A stretch of DNA of 41,687 nt, taken from contig NW_023365730.1 in assembly GCF_000003815.2 (NCBI RefSeq), forward strand, positions 75,434 to 117,120, read 5' to 3'. A program made the position numbers and the translations under genes. Below the pieces are notes generated by a model. The model saw nothing but the letters and a program-made list of their open reading frames with translations, was not told where the DNA came from and did no database searches. Origin of the DNA: Branchiostoma floridae (taxonomy: Eukaryota > Chordata > Leptocardii > Amphioxiformes > Branchiostomatidae). This document shows positions 22,171 to 32,548 of the stretch, piece by piece; position 1 is the first letter of the stretch; every line of letters starts with the position of its first letter.

Positions 22171-22619
22171 CCTAAGGATGGATAACCCCAGGTAAAAAAA
22201 GAGGTGTGAAAAGAACGGCAAACAAAATCTCACTGAAATCTACAGATGAGGACACGGTGGGTGGAAACTTGGACGTTCGACTAACTTATGTAAAAATTGA
22301 GCTTCATTTTTACAAAGCTCCAATTTAGTCGGTGTGTTTACCACTACGATGGTTACCCGAAGGCAAGTCATGATGTGCATTGTACCAACGATGGAAAACT
22401 ACAGGTGACATATCGGTAAGAAGTTAAGAGCTTTTACAAAAGTTTCGTCAAAACATACGAACTGACAAGTTTTTAGATGTAAAATTTGCCCTCGTGTCTT
22501 TTTTCTTTATCTTAAGACTAAGAACTGAGTACTTAGGCTATTTTTCTTATACTGACTTAAATGTTAGCGCTTTGATTTATGAAAGTGATTTTGTCGTTTT
22601 AATTATATCATTGTCGTTA

Positions 22620-23470
22620 GGTACTTGTTTTTCTTGAGAAACGTTGTTTTCGAGATTGTAAATATAAGTTATTCCAAGTCAACGTCAACGATCTGTAACA
22701 TGGGCCTCAGAACTGGAGCTGTTAATTTTGTCATGCTTGCTACTTAATTTTCCTGAGAACCATACTCAGTTATCTTTCCCGAGACATCAGTTAGTCCGAA
22801 AAAACTACCTCCCACCAATGTTAATGATATATATGCTTGTTGTAAATTGTACCGAGTTTGTGAACAAGATTAAAATTCTTTCAAATCAACGATTCTTAAT
22901 TAAATGGGGCCTCAGAACTGTAGCTGTTAATTTCGTCGTGTTAATTTCTTAATCTTAATGAGAACCTTCCTCAGTTATCTTTCCCGAGACATCAGTTAGT
23001 TTGGGCTACCCTTCACAAATATTAACGATATGGGCTTGTTATCGAGATTGAAATTATTTCTAGTCAACGATCTTAATTACTTGAGGTCTCAGACTGTATC
23101 TAATTTTGTCGTGTTCGTTTCTTAATTTTCCTGAGAACTGTCCTCAATTATCTTTCCCGAGACATCAGTTAGCTCGGAGCTACCTCCCACCAATGTTAAT
23201 GAACTGTAGCTTTTGATTTTGTCGCGTTTGTTTCTTAATTTTCCTGAGAACCGTCCAGAGTTATCTTTCCCGAGTGATCAGATAGCCAAGGCCTACCCCC
23301 ACCAATGGTTACGATATAAGCTTGTTAACAAATGAGTTTGTGAATAAGATTGAAATTCTTTCACGTCAACGATTCTTGATTAAATGAGACCTCAGAACTG
23401 TAGCTATTAATTTTGTCATGCTTGTTTCTTAATTCATGAGAACCGTCCAGAACTAACTTTCCCGAGCGCC
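22620..23470. repeat. Tandem array, about 130-210 bp unit, five copies
   Basis: Each unit carries CCTCAGAACTG (or a variant), TTAATTTTGTC, TTTCTTAATTTTCCTGAGAA and a TTATCTTTCCCGAGACATCA block. Unit starts lie at about 22704, 22910, 23080, 23210 and 23390, so unit length varies through internal deletions. No coding frame persists through the copies. Confidence 0.88.
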
Positions 23471-23660
23471 CGACCGCCGGAGGGAGTGGATGATCACATG
23501 ATAAGGGGGCAGGAATGACGACTCTATCCCCCCGGGGTACAATAGCCAGGTAAACCGATTGTTCTCGTGAGGTGACCTTTAACCCCAGAGGTGCATGGGA
23601 TAGGGGAGGGGATCATCTTCCCACAGTCCGGCTTTTATATCCGATCTAGTCGCGTCCAAA
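23471..23660. other. GC-richer spacer with an Su(H)-type motif
   Basis: The spacer contains TTCCCACA at 23618-23625, the reverse complement of the Su(H)/RBPJ consensus TGTGGGAA. A second copy of the motif lies at 24044-24051. Chance occurrence is not excluded. Confidence 0.3.
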
Positions 23661-23839
23661 TCTCCAAGCAGAGGTTTGGTTTGTTTTTTTAACGTGTTTT
23701 AGGGCGTTTTGGTTAGGCTTTCAATTTTGTGCCGTTTTCTACATTTCCGCCAGCCAATGAAAAAGGGTACGGGAAAAGAGCCCGAAATAAACACCTAAAA
23801 CACGTCAAAAACAACCGGAGCCGAACTTATGCTTGGAGA
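23661..23839. mobile_element. MITE related to the CTCCAAGCAG family, second type
   Basis: The ends are TCTCCAAGCAGAGGTTTGG and TTATGCTTGGAGAG. Inside, ACGTGTTTTAGG on the left pairs with CCTAAAACACGT on the right, so the element folds as an imperfect hairpin of about 180 bp. The interior differs from the 175-bp family but the termini agree. A weak direct repeat (TAGTCGCGT and TAGTCTCAT) may be a decayed target duplication. Confidence 0.75.
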
Positions 23840-24387
23840 GTAGTCTCATTCAACACCTCACCTATTCCACTAAGGCTGCGACCCAGCGATGACCCAGCGA
23901 TGACCAAAGAAAGTAAATAACCTCGCTTTATATATCGAGCATTGAAAACTCAAAGTACTCCGGTATTGACAAGCCAACTATTACCAACTACTACGCTAAC
24001 TTTAATTTGTGTACGGATATGAAGTTTAAAATTGTAATACCAGTTCCCACATTCAGAAAAGAAAATTCGTACCTAAGTATGATGGAGACTGGCTTTCTGT
24101 TCACACCCGAAAGAGGAGACCATAGAACAGCACCATTTTTTAAAACGTGAACTAACAACTTAATGTTGCTGCATTGTTATCTTTGGGGTGATGGAAACGA
24201 ATCAATCTAACCGACAGGTCCCCTTTCACCCTGCTCATCCAGCCATGAGCGATCAGCGCACAGTCTCTGTACTGTCATGCAAATTTCTGTTTTCTCTCGG
24301 GCCATTTCTAGAATTTCTGGGCGGATAAGTGGCTACCAACGACGACAGTATGTGAAGGTCATATTTGTAATGCGTAGTTTTTGATGC
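23840..24387. other. Intergenic with POU octamer
   Basis: A perfect octamer ATGCAAAT lies at 24277-24284 inside a modestly GC-rich patch, and TTCCCACA (Su(H)-type) lies at 24044. No gene is recognised. Confidence 0.35.
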
Positions 24388-24600
24388 GACAAGTTTTCAT
24401 AGCCTCCACCAGGCCTTCCTATTGGATTATGGGGATCGTAGAATTCGGCAAGGCAATCGAAAAATTGTCCAGGCGAGTCAGTCCACATACAGTTATGTTT
24501 ATGTGGCCGACCAACTCCTCTAGAAGCAAAACTCCCCTGACATATTATTCTCCCTGTAATAGCCAGCGTAGTCAGTCTTGTGTAGAGACTAAAATTTTCA
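24388..24600 (+). repeat. Dispersed repeat, copy A of two
   Basis: The sequence starts AGTTTTCATAGCCTCCACCA and contains GGGGATCGTAGAATTCGGCA, TATTATTCTCCCTGTAAT and CAGTCTTGTGTAGAGACT. The block at 34975-35175 matches all of these parts in the same order and orientation, with about 70% identity by eye. The two lie 10.6 kb apart. The unit is unknown to me; a low-copy mobile element is the likeliest explanation. Confidence 0.7.
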
Positions 24601-26059
24601 GTCGGAATCTTCCAACAGTACTCTAATATTCCGGAAGAGAGCCTTTTTCTATGTCAGAACATTTAGGTCATGTACATGTAACGTTAACACGAGTCTTTTA
24701 TCTAAACGGCTTAGATGTTTCGCATAATCAAAGAGGTTATAGAGACAATAATCCAAGATCATGCATATTCTTTTAAGAAGTATTTTAGAATCCTCCTGTG
24801 TTCTTCAATAACCTAGAGGTAACTAAGAAATTGTTGAATGACAGTTTAGCCGACCTCAACTCTACTTTCCATGTTTTCGTTCCTCTTTTGGGTGACACTT
24901 ATATGACAAGACCAATATTTGAATTGAGCAATTGAGTTTCTATGATGAATGATTATCATAATAATCGTTACTATATATTTTAAGGTATAAGGCATCTAGC
25001 AGCTATATAGTGGTATATAGTGGTAACTACATGATTTTCTGTGTATAGATAGTGAGGATTTGTAAGTGCAGTGGTTCTAAAATGATGCAGCTCAGAGTTC
25101 AAAAGTCACGGATCTGCAGAATCAAAACAATCATTCAAACACAAGGATACAAAGACGCGACAAACACATTCACATTTTCCCAAATTGAACCAAAATTTTT
25201 CGTTAGAGAAATAATAATACTGTGACCAAAAGACTCGTAGACATTTATGTGATAGATTTGTTGAGACGAGAATCTTTCAAAAGCTCCTTGGTTGAGCGTG
25301 TAGAAACCTATAATCATCTAAAACATCGGCCTGCTGACCCATGATAATTATAGCTGATTTAAACTGTCAGAAAGAAAACTACTGTGGCATGCAGAACTAA
25401 GCCTGTTTTACCAAATAACTATCATCTAACCTTGGAATTTTCTCCCGTCGATCAGTTTGCCGCGTGTCAAGGACCCCATAACAAAGACGGTGTCTGAAAA
25501 TCAGTTCCACTGTGACATAATGAAGTTTGAGACGTCTGGGTGCTCGGCAGTGGTGACACGTCACACCTCACTTGTTCCATCGCCATGATGGGTCGGCTTG
25601 ATTTGAAAATTGCTCGGTTTTAGCTTGGAACATGGCGTTTGGCTAAGTTCAGTACTACTGACAAAGTTATATGCGTCAATTTTTCGGCATGGAACATAGA
25701 AAAGTTGTGTTTGAGCTGTATGTACTTTTATATGGACGAATGACAAGTTTTAGCTCTTGCTACAAAAGTGAATGCGCATGATAAGAAATATGTAAATGTT
25801 GGTATTTCGTTTGTTTTGCTTATTTTCTTTTGACTCTTGCAGAATTTTCGAGGCAATAATTTTTCAGATTGGGCAAGTATTTGACGTTACTTTAGCAGAA
25901 CCTCATTGATCTTTGACTAGAAGGTTAGGACGAGCTTTGTAATATGTATTGAATTTGTTGGAAACAAATGAACAATTATTCATCTATTTTGCTACACAAT
26001 CGCCCTTTTTCTATGTCCCTTTGTCTCGTTATAATGAATGACAATCGTTCCACTTCATC
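24601..26059. other. Intergenic, nothing recognised
   Basis: AT-rich, with no supported gene or repeat beyond short duplications such as TATATAGTGGTA near 25007-25022. Confidence 0.55.
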
Positions 26060-26245
26060 ACACCCACCGCCATCTTGATAGAACATTCCGTTCGCGCGCC
26101 TTCGCAGTGCGCATGCGCGTTGACCCCTGGGTCACGGCCCGTCCATCAGCCTCGCGTGCGGGGCGCGTGCCGGGAGCCGGAGCGCCCCGCGGGCATGGCG
26201 CGGCCCGGGCCGGGCATACCTGTTGCTTGCTCAGGTGCGGAGGTT
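26060..26245. promoter_or_regulatory. Orphan CpG-rich island with NRF-1 site
   Basis: About 180 bp of very high GC and CpG density stand out from AT-rich flanks. A perfect NRF-1 type palindrome TGCGCATGCGC lies at about 26108-26118. On the + strand an ATG in good context (GCGGGCATGGCG, about 26192) opens a short frame (MARPGPGIPVACS) that reaches CAG|GTGCGG, a possible donor. On the minus strand CAACAG|GTATGC could also be a donor. This looks like a housekeeping-type promoter with a first exon, but direction and partner exons cannot be established. Confidence 0.5.
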
Positions 26246-26341
26246 TAGCCGGGGTAGGTGATACCACACACAGGCAATTGTCTACGGCTCAGCGGAGATG
26301 TCTTATACTGTATCAAACTATATATGGGCACACCTAAGCGG

Positions 26342-26533
26342 ACTTTCCTCTAATCTCCAAGCAGATGCCACGGTAGCATAACATAGTATCAAAAGCTGAC
26401 AGAGGAGTAAAGCCGGCCTACGAGTGTTACGCTTTTACGTTAACGTTTGACTCCCTTTGGCCGGCTATACTCCTTGGCCAGCTTTGATACTATCTTATGG
26501 CACCGTAGGATCTGCTTGGAGACTACTTTCCTC
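26342..26533. mobile_element. MITE, CTCCAAGCAG family, intact copy with 9-bp target duplication
   Basis: The element is 26351-26524 (174 bp). Ends are TAATCTCCAAGCAGATGCCA and GTAGGATCTGCTTGGAGACT. The flanking direct repeat ACTTTCCTC is perfect (26342-26350 and 26525-26533). The internal pairs TATCAAAAGCTG and CAGCTTTGATA, and AGCCGGCC and GGCCGGCT, extend the inverted repeat over most of the element. Confidence 0.92.
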
Positions 26534-28016
26534 CACTTCGTACAGAAGAGTGAATAACACGCTTTGGGGGGGGGGGGGGTAAGATTAACATATGTACACA
26601 AGATATAACAGAAACGATCGTAGACAACAATCTATTGCAATCATTACCATCTAAAAACAGATGAATTTTTACATTACGAGGCGCCTCGACCACGTTAAAC
26701 AGCCTCATTACTCATAACGGGTACCTACTGGCTGGCAAAATACACCTGGTGATTACATCTACGACCACTCACAAATACCTTTACTTTCCTGTGGCATAGC
26801 GAGAGTAGCAGTACAGACTGGCTTTCCATTTCGACAAACTTTCCGTCTTATCTGTATTTCAAAGACATATAATAGTATACAACGGAATGTTTATTTTTAA
26901 TGTACATTCACTAGTCATCGGCGGCCTACACGTAGTCCTTCAGGGCACAGTGTTTATGTAAAAGATCTTCATTCGCTCAACCGTTCAATCTCTATTCCCT
27001 GATATACCTGTTCTTTGTGCAAAACGCCCTAAGAAAAACCGTCCGCCCAGACAAAGGGTTTTCATTCCTCACAAAACAGGCCGATCCGTCGGTATGTGGT
27101 TGCCATTCTAACTTAATGAAGACATGTCGGATCAAAATTCCGTGTTAAAAATTTAGAGGAGGCTTAGAGGAAATACCGATGCTATCATGGATGACCAGAT
27201 TTTAATTAAACTGAGAAGTGTTCAGCATTTCTGACTGGTCCCTGCTCTGGCCGCTCTAAATGGAACAACATCTCCGTTTTATTTGTTTTACTCAATATGG
27301 AACTATAGCTGACTTCATTCATAATAAGCTCATAATTTAAAAAAAAGTAAATTCTCGTTCATATAAAAACATATGTCACACTTTTTATTTCTTTTTGACC
27401 AGTGAGACCCATAGAGGTCTCGACTACTCTCTGTTGAGGGGCATGGGTCTATTATTGAGTTACAGATAAAAAAGATGCTTGAAGGAACATATATTTTACT
27501 TCAAGCCTCGTGACAAAAACACTCACCCAGGGTTTATTCCAGTTACAATGGTGGCTTGTTAAACATTTTGAGTAAGTTATAATGGAGACATAATTGCTAC
27601 AAAAGAGAAGACAAACTGCTACAACAGTGTCAGTAAAAGTAGCAGCTTTGTCGCTTATGTGTCGGCAATACTGTGATTTTGTCACACTCACAGTCTAACT
27701 GTGGTTGAAGAGACATTGTGATAATTACACGTTTGAGAATCGTTTCCTGTCCACTCTCGTCTGCTCAAAAACTGGTCAGACACGTTTGAATCTGACGCAT
27801 GCGCATCTGTTGCATAGATAACCGTCAGGCACTTGGCACAGTCTACTTTAAAATGGGTGTGTGAGCATTTCTTTTGAGAACGAAGCATCCTCGAAGTCTT
27901 CAAATACGGATCGATCTATAGTATTGTATAGTAGATCTACATTGTTCTTTTGGTATTCACCTTCAGAAATGTTCACCTTCTTTTGCCAGCTTTTGGTAGT
28001 TCATGTACTTTACCAT
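26534..28016. other. Intergenic with a long G-run
   Basis: A G-run lies at about 26564-26578. The rest shows only chance frames on both strands. Confidence 0.55.
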
Positions 28017-28350
28017 TTTCCAAGCAAGCCCCACGGTAGCATAGCCTCCATAGCAGGCTCTCTATGGCCTTTTTTAGGCACTTTTGCTGGCCATTTCTTT
28101 TGTACTNNNNNNNNNNNNNNNNNNNNNNNNNNNNNNNNNNNNNNNNNNNNNNNNNNNNNNNNNNNNNNNNNNNNNNNNNNNNNNNNNNNNNNNNNNNNNN
28201 NNNNNNACTGGTTTAGCTTCACGAGGGCCGCGAATGATTTCCGAATGCGGCAATCAGCGACCCAGTACAAAAAGAAATGGCCAGCAAAAGTGCCAAAAAA
28301 GGCCATAGAGAGCCTGCTATGGAGGCTAACGTTAGCATAAGATAGTACAT
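28017..28350. mobile_element. Decayed CTCCAAGCAG MITE split by a nested inverted-repeat element
   Basis: The MITE left end (TTTCCAAGCAAGCCCCACGG, then TAGCATA) stops at 28043. The same MITE resumes at 28329 with ACGTTAGCATAAGATAGTA; its right half is then missing. The nested element, 28044-28328, has about 64-bp inverted arms: GCCTCCATAGCAGGCTCTCT on the left and the complement ending GCTATGGAGGC on the right. The 11-bp flanks ACGGTAGCATA (28033-28043) and ACGTTAGCATA (28329-28339) are its target duplication with one mismatch. Its centre is lost in the run of N. Confidence 0.82.
28107..28206. other. Assembly gap, 100 N
   Basis: Exactly 100 unknown bases lie between two strongly complementary arms. 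The round number suggests a gap of unknown size, and the long hairpin is a likely reason for the assembly failure. Confidence 0.97.
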
Positions 28351-28660
28351 AAACAGAAGCAGAATAGCTGTACACTGCAAGTATCACGCCGCATGCCCGC
28401 AGTACTTTATGACAGTTAACGTCTGTGGACAAATGTGCGACAGTCGTCCATCGGTATGTTACCTGACAGCCCGTCACATCTGTCGGTACCGTGTGCACAC
28501 ATGGCTATAGATGGTATCTCTTCTTTCTCAATAGAATAAAGTATCGTACGTCCTTGCCCCAAGGCATTTTAAGGGCGTGAAAACAAACAAAGAAGAAGAA
28601 AAACTTGATGAAAATAAGCGGCAACATTTTCGTTAAATCAAACAAACCTTGGTAGACCAA

Positions 28661-28712
28661 GGGTTTAGACTAAGGACGTTATATAAAGTATATAACGTCC
28701 TTGGTTAGACCC
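28661..28712. repeat. Imperfect palindrome of 52 bp
   Basis: AAGGACGTTATATA and TATATAACGTCCTT pair around a few bases. The pairing extends outward to GGGTTTAGAC and GGTTAGACCC with one gap. It could be a tiny MITE relic; no flanking duplication is evident. Confidence 0.65.
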
Positions 28713-29384
28713 TGTCGTGTTAAATGCTGATTGCTTTATATGTTATTGTTTGGATTGTTACAGTTGATATAGAATCTTTGCAAAGCCTTCTTACCAAATT
28801 CAGGAAGCTTACTTTTGTTCAGAACGACCTCGACCTTCGAATACTAGCCTAGCATCGTAGGCTCCATGGGCCACATTTTACATTGTTACAGAATCCAGAT
28901 TCTTTTCATGTAGATTTCTACTTTTAAAAAGTGTTCATCGTACTTACTGTACAGAAGACATTCATATAAAAATATCCAAGAAAAACTACCATTGCATTCG
29001 CTATTTATGCAGAACACTTTAGTAGTCTTTACCTACACGGCGTTGACATTCGAAGGTCTGGGTCGTACGCTTTACGGGCGCTGCGTTCTTTCTTCACTTA
29101 TAGGTCTACTTTTATCTGCTATAAACAGAGAACGTTTTGCTGATTGCTAAGGTTTCGCAAATGGAAAACGACAGTAACAAGACTACAAAAATAGGAATTC
29201 ATCAGAAATAAAAACGGGATAAAATCCCCCCCCCCCCCCCAAAAAGCCAGCATGGAGACTACAGGGCATACACACCATTACATTCTCCATTGTATGCAGA
29301 ACACTTAACTAACATGACAATCGCTAAGCCCTAAACACGTGACCTTTACTGTGTACAACGCCATACATCAAGTCCCGTACAGTA
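28713..29384. other. Intergenic with a C-run
   Basis: A C-run lies at about 29227-29241. No gene is recognised. Confidence 0.55.
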
Positions 29385-29532
29385 CAGCAGGGTCATTTGC
29401 ATACCTTTCCCCTCAGTGGAAGCATGTAGGGTATTAAGGTATGTACCGAGCGACCATCTGTCGGGTTTGTGGCGCGTGATTCTACTGGACGTGCCCCCGG
29501 GGAAGGCAGCGACGGAATTTAGGCATCTCATC
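29385..29532. promoter_or_regulatory. GC-rich block with octamer and E-box; enhancer candidate
   Basis: A perfect octamer in reverse (ATTTGCAT, 29395-29402) is followed by CATCTG, an E-box of the NeuroD/Neurogenin type, and a GC-rich stretch to 29520. The 109-codon minus-strand open frame across this block has no recognisable domain. Confidence 0.3.
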
Positions 29533-29781
29533 CAATTTGGGGAGAAGTTCACGACTGAATATTTATGAGACAGTTGTTGCTGTTGGTTTGCTGTAGGTGA
29601 CATTTCCAAACCGGGGCCCAGTCGGGCAGCTTTCAGAAATGAAAAGTATGATATAAAATACATCAAACTACTCAAGACGTACCCTTTCCTACTTTATGCA
29701 AAATACATTTCACCTGATTTGGGGAAAACATCATGACTGAATATTTATAAGACAGTTGTTGCTGTGGTTTTGCTGTAGGTC
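29533..29781. repeat. Direct duplication, 182-bp spacing
   Basis: CACGACTGAATATTTATGAG at 29551 and CATGACTGAATATTTATAAG at 29733 are each followed by ACAGTTGTTGCTGT and TTTGCTGTAGGT. Each is preceded by ATTTGGGGA. The match covers about 68 bp in each copy. Confidence 0.8.
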
Positions 29782-30689
29782 TGCGGCGTTGTTGGGCAAA
29801 ATCAGACGATAGAGTGGGGGTATAATAGTTCGTGCACAGTTCGTGCAACTAGTGTCCTATATAGTCCTTCATTCTTGAAAGCCCGTTTCTCTTTGACCAC
29901 ACTGTTACATGTACACTCATGGGAATGATCAATAAGTCCGGCCTTATCGAGAAACAAGTTGAGCAATTTAAATCTCACCGCATAATCTTAAAGTGTCGAT
30001 ATCCACCATATTTCAAATATGAAGGTAAATAATTTCCAGTCGACGTCTTTTTGAACCAGTAGGTGAGTGGCGAGAAGAACGTACAAGGGTAAACTGTGAT
30101 CACGGACATCTTCGGGTCTTGATCCTCATGCCATAGAATCTACAAAGACATTGTCAAAATGTTTGATGAGGAATTGTGAAAGAGAGTGCAAGTCTTCAAT
30201 ATCATCAGAAATCGTTTTGTTGTCCAGTAGGATTGCGTACACAAACAATATCCAAACTTCATATCGTCGTGATATGACATTTTTCTGTCTATTTCTCACC
30301 ACATTTTGTTACAAGAACACTGTAACAGACAGAACATTTGATGCCAATTTAGCCAACCCTGAGACCTTAATCAACGATGTTTTAAAACTAATGTTTTAAG
30401 ACTCTTATATCAAGTAATTCTTTCCACTTTTTTTCAGCATGACTTATGTAAGCACGCCATTATAAGCCCTAGCGTAACAAAGTACATTTTACCAACAGAA
30501 AGGAACAATAAGTATTAGCATCTCACGCACCGCTGAAATTAACCCCCCTCCGGAAGGGATTACTTCACTAGAAACAAAAGACTTCACTCACGCGTTTCTT
30601 TTTCTTACACAAATCACAGAAATACTGGTTACGATTTCGTGCGTGCGACGGTTTTACATAAAAAAAGCCACCACGCTTGCTATACATCT
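29782..30689. other. Intergenic, nothing recognised
   Basis: Only short chance frames, the longest 82 codons at 30151-30399 with no recognisable domain. Confidence 0.5.
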
Positions 30690-31057
30690 CTAGCCGTTTT
30701 AAAGCTATAGTTTGTATTAAAGATCTGGTTCGAGAGGTCTTATAACGCTTTATCATTTCTAAATCCGACTCAAGTGTTTGGAGATCTTATAGGGTGATTT
30801 CTCCAGGCATTGTTAACCCTTATGCACAGTTGAGTTCATATATAGACTGATGTGAAAATTGGCCCAGTTAAGCTGAACCAGATTTAAAAGTACTTCTTAG
30901 TTTGCGTTAAGGCTATAATTGAAGTGGAATTTTGTTGATTTGTGATATCTTAAGCCATGTGAAGTGTTTGAAGATCCTATATGGTGATTTCTTAACTAAT
31001 TGTTCACATTTACGCCTAGTTGAGCTCAGATCGGTTGGTGTGAAAATTTGTCGCTAA
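30690..31057. repeat. Tandem duplication, 190-bp unit, second copy interrupted by a transposon
   Basis: AAGTGTTTGGAGATCTTATA (about 30772) and GAAGTGTTTGAAGATCCTAT (about 30961) start matching blocks that continue through GGTGATTTCT, AGTTGAG and TGTGAAAATT. In the first copy the sequence runs on as TTAAGCTGAACCAGATTT (30868). In the second copy it stops at CGCTAA (31057) and resumes as TAAGCTGGAATCAATTTT at 34883, after the transposon. The first copy therefore preserves the unoccupied target. Confidence 0.88.
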
Positions 31058-31077
31058 CACTGTGCGAAAGGGTGTGA

Positions 31078-31560
31078 TTTCCGGACAAAGTCGGAGTTGA
31101 CATATTTTTGGACATGCTAAATATTCGGACTGTGTCCGGGCACGATGTTCAATATTTCCCATATCTGGAAATATCATGAGTCAGGAATTGTCTTGTTATG
31201 TATCCGGACAAATAAGACTTTCCTGCTTTTCAAGATACGCGCCATTGACGTTTCTTGCCTCCGAATACGTGATATGTTCTACATTCTTTACATATCCAAG
31301 GTCCATATATTTCGATAAGGAATACCCGGACAAATTAGGAGTTTGCACGAAGCATGATGTGCATTATTTCTGGGCCATTGTCAGATGACATTTTCAATTC
31401 ATTATGTCTCAGAATATAATGAGTCATGAAATGTTTCAGCACATGCCCGGACGGATAGAATTTCCCGTTCTTCCGAATACGTGTCAGGGACGTTTCATGT
31501 TTTCGAATTCATACTATTTTCTTTTCTTTCCATTTACGAGACATATCCGCGACAAATATT
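31078..31560. repeat. Left subterminal array of the transposon, about 122-bp spacing
   Basis: CCGGACAAA or a close variant occurs at 31081, 31204, 31327, 31447 and, as CCGCGACAAA, 31547. It is embedded in diverged sequence with TATTCGGA, CCGAATACG and AAATATCATGAGTC motifs. The regular spacing indicates an old tandem array inside the left end. Confidence 0.65.
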
Positions 31561-32080
31561 CCATGGATTAGTTTTAGGACAGATTCGAAGTTAGCATATT
31601 CTGACCGTTACCGATAAAGGTATTCTATACGTGAATTGTGAATCGGTGATTGCGCATTTGAACAAATAAGATTGCATTTTTTTGCCGAAATTTTCGCTCC
31701 TTCCGAATTCATATTCCGTTCCATTTACGACAGATGTCCAAAACAGAAACATTCCAGAGATCAGTTTTCGGACAACTTAATGGTTAACAAATTACTTTTC
31801 TTGTCATACATGAATCTGAGATTGTTTTGTTGGGTATCCTTAAAAAGGTTTCCTATCTTGTCAAATACACGTCATTAACGTTTTTGCTTCTGTATATGTG
31901 TTTTTATTCTACGAGTATGCCCGATGTCAATGTATGTTTACTCTTTAATTTTCTGGTAATTGAAGCTTAAGCTTCCATATACATGTGCAAATATACTGAC
32001 ATCGACATTTACAATCAAATGACACAGAATGCAATCTTTGCGATGGTAACAATTATGAGTCAAGTATTATTGTTTCTTTG

Positions 32081-32540
32081 CATATCCGGACAATATCTTG
32101 AACAAAGTTCAGTCAAAACACTCCACCCCAGTGGTGCAGTTTGGGATAGGTCCATATCCGGACAATATCTTGAACAAAGTTCAGTCAAAACACTCCACCC
32201 CAGCGGTGCAGTTTGGGATAGGTCCATATCCGGACAATATCATGAATAAAGTTCAGTCAAAACACTCCACCCCAGCGGTGCAGTTTGGGATAGGTCCATA
32301 TCCGGACAATATCTTGAACAAAGTTCAGTCAAAACACTCCACCCCAGCGGTGCAGTTTGGGATAGGTCCATATCCGGACAATATCTTGAAAAAGTTCAGT
32401 CAAAACACTCCACACCAGCGGTGCAGTTTGGGATATGTCCATATCCGGACAATATCATGACAAAAAGGCACTCATGATATTGAATACCAGCATTGCTGTG
32501 TGGGAATGGCCCATATCCGGACAATATCACGAGGCAACTT
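32081..32540. repeat. 72-bp tandem array inside the transposon
   Basis: The motif CATATCCGGACAATATC recurs at 32081, 32153, 32225, 32297, 32369, 32440 and 32512. The first five steps are within exact 72-bp spacing; one 71-bp step is caused by a single-base loss. The inner units are almost identical (AAAGTTCAGTCAAAACACTC, GGTGCAGTTTGGGATAGGTC). The last interval is diverged. Since 72 is a multiple of three, open frames run through several units, but more than one frame is open and there is no start, codon bias or splice context to support a protein. Confidence 0.95.
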
Positions 32541-32548
32541 TACTCGTA

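Noticed and set aside
29346-29675. 109-codon minus-strand open frame
   Set aside because: It spans a GC-rich block and part of a direct duplication, has no recognisable domain, and its codons show no bias.
32081-32540. CRISPR-like array
   Set aside because: The whole 72-bp unit repeats; there are no unique spacers, and the genome is eukaryotic.
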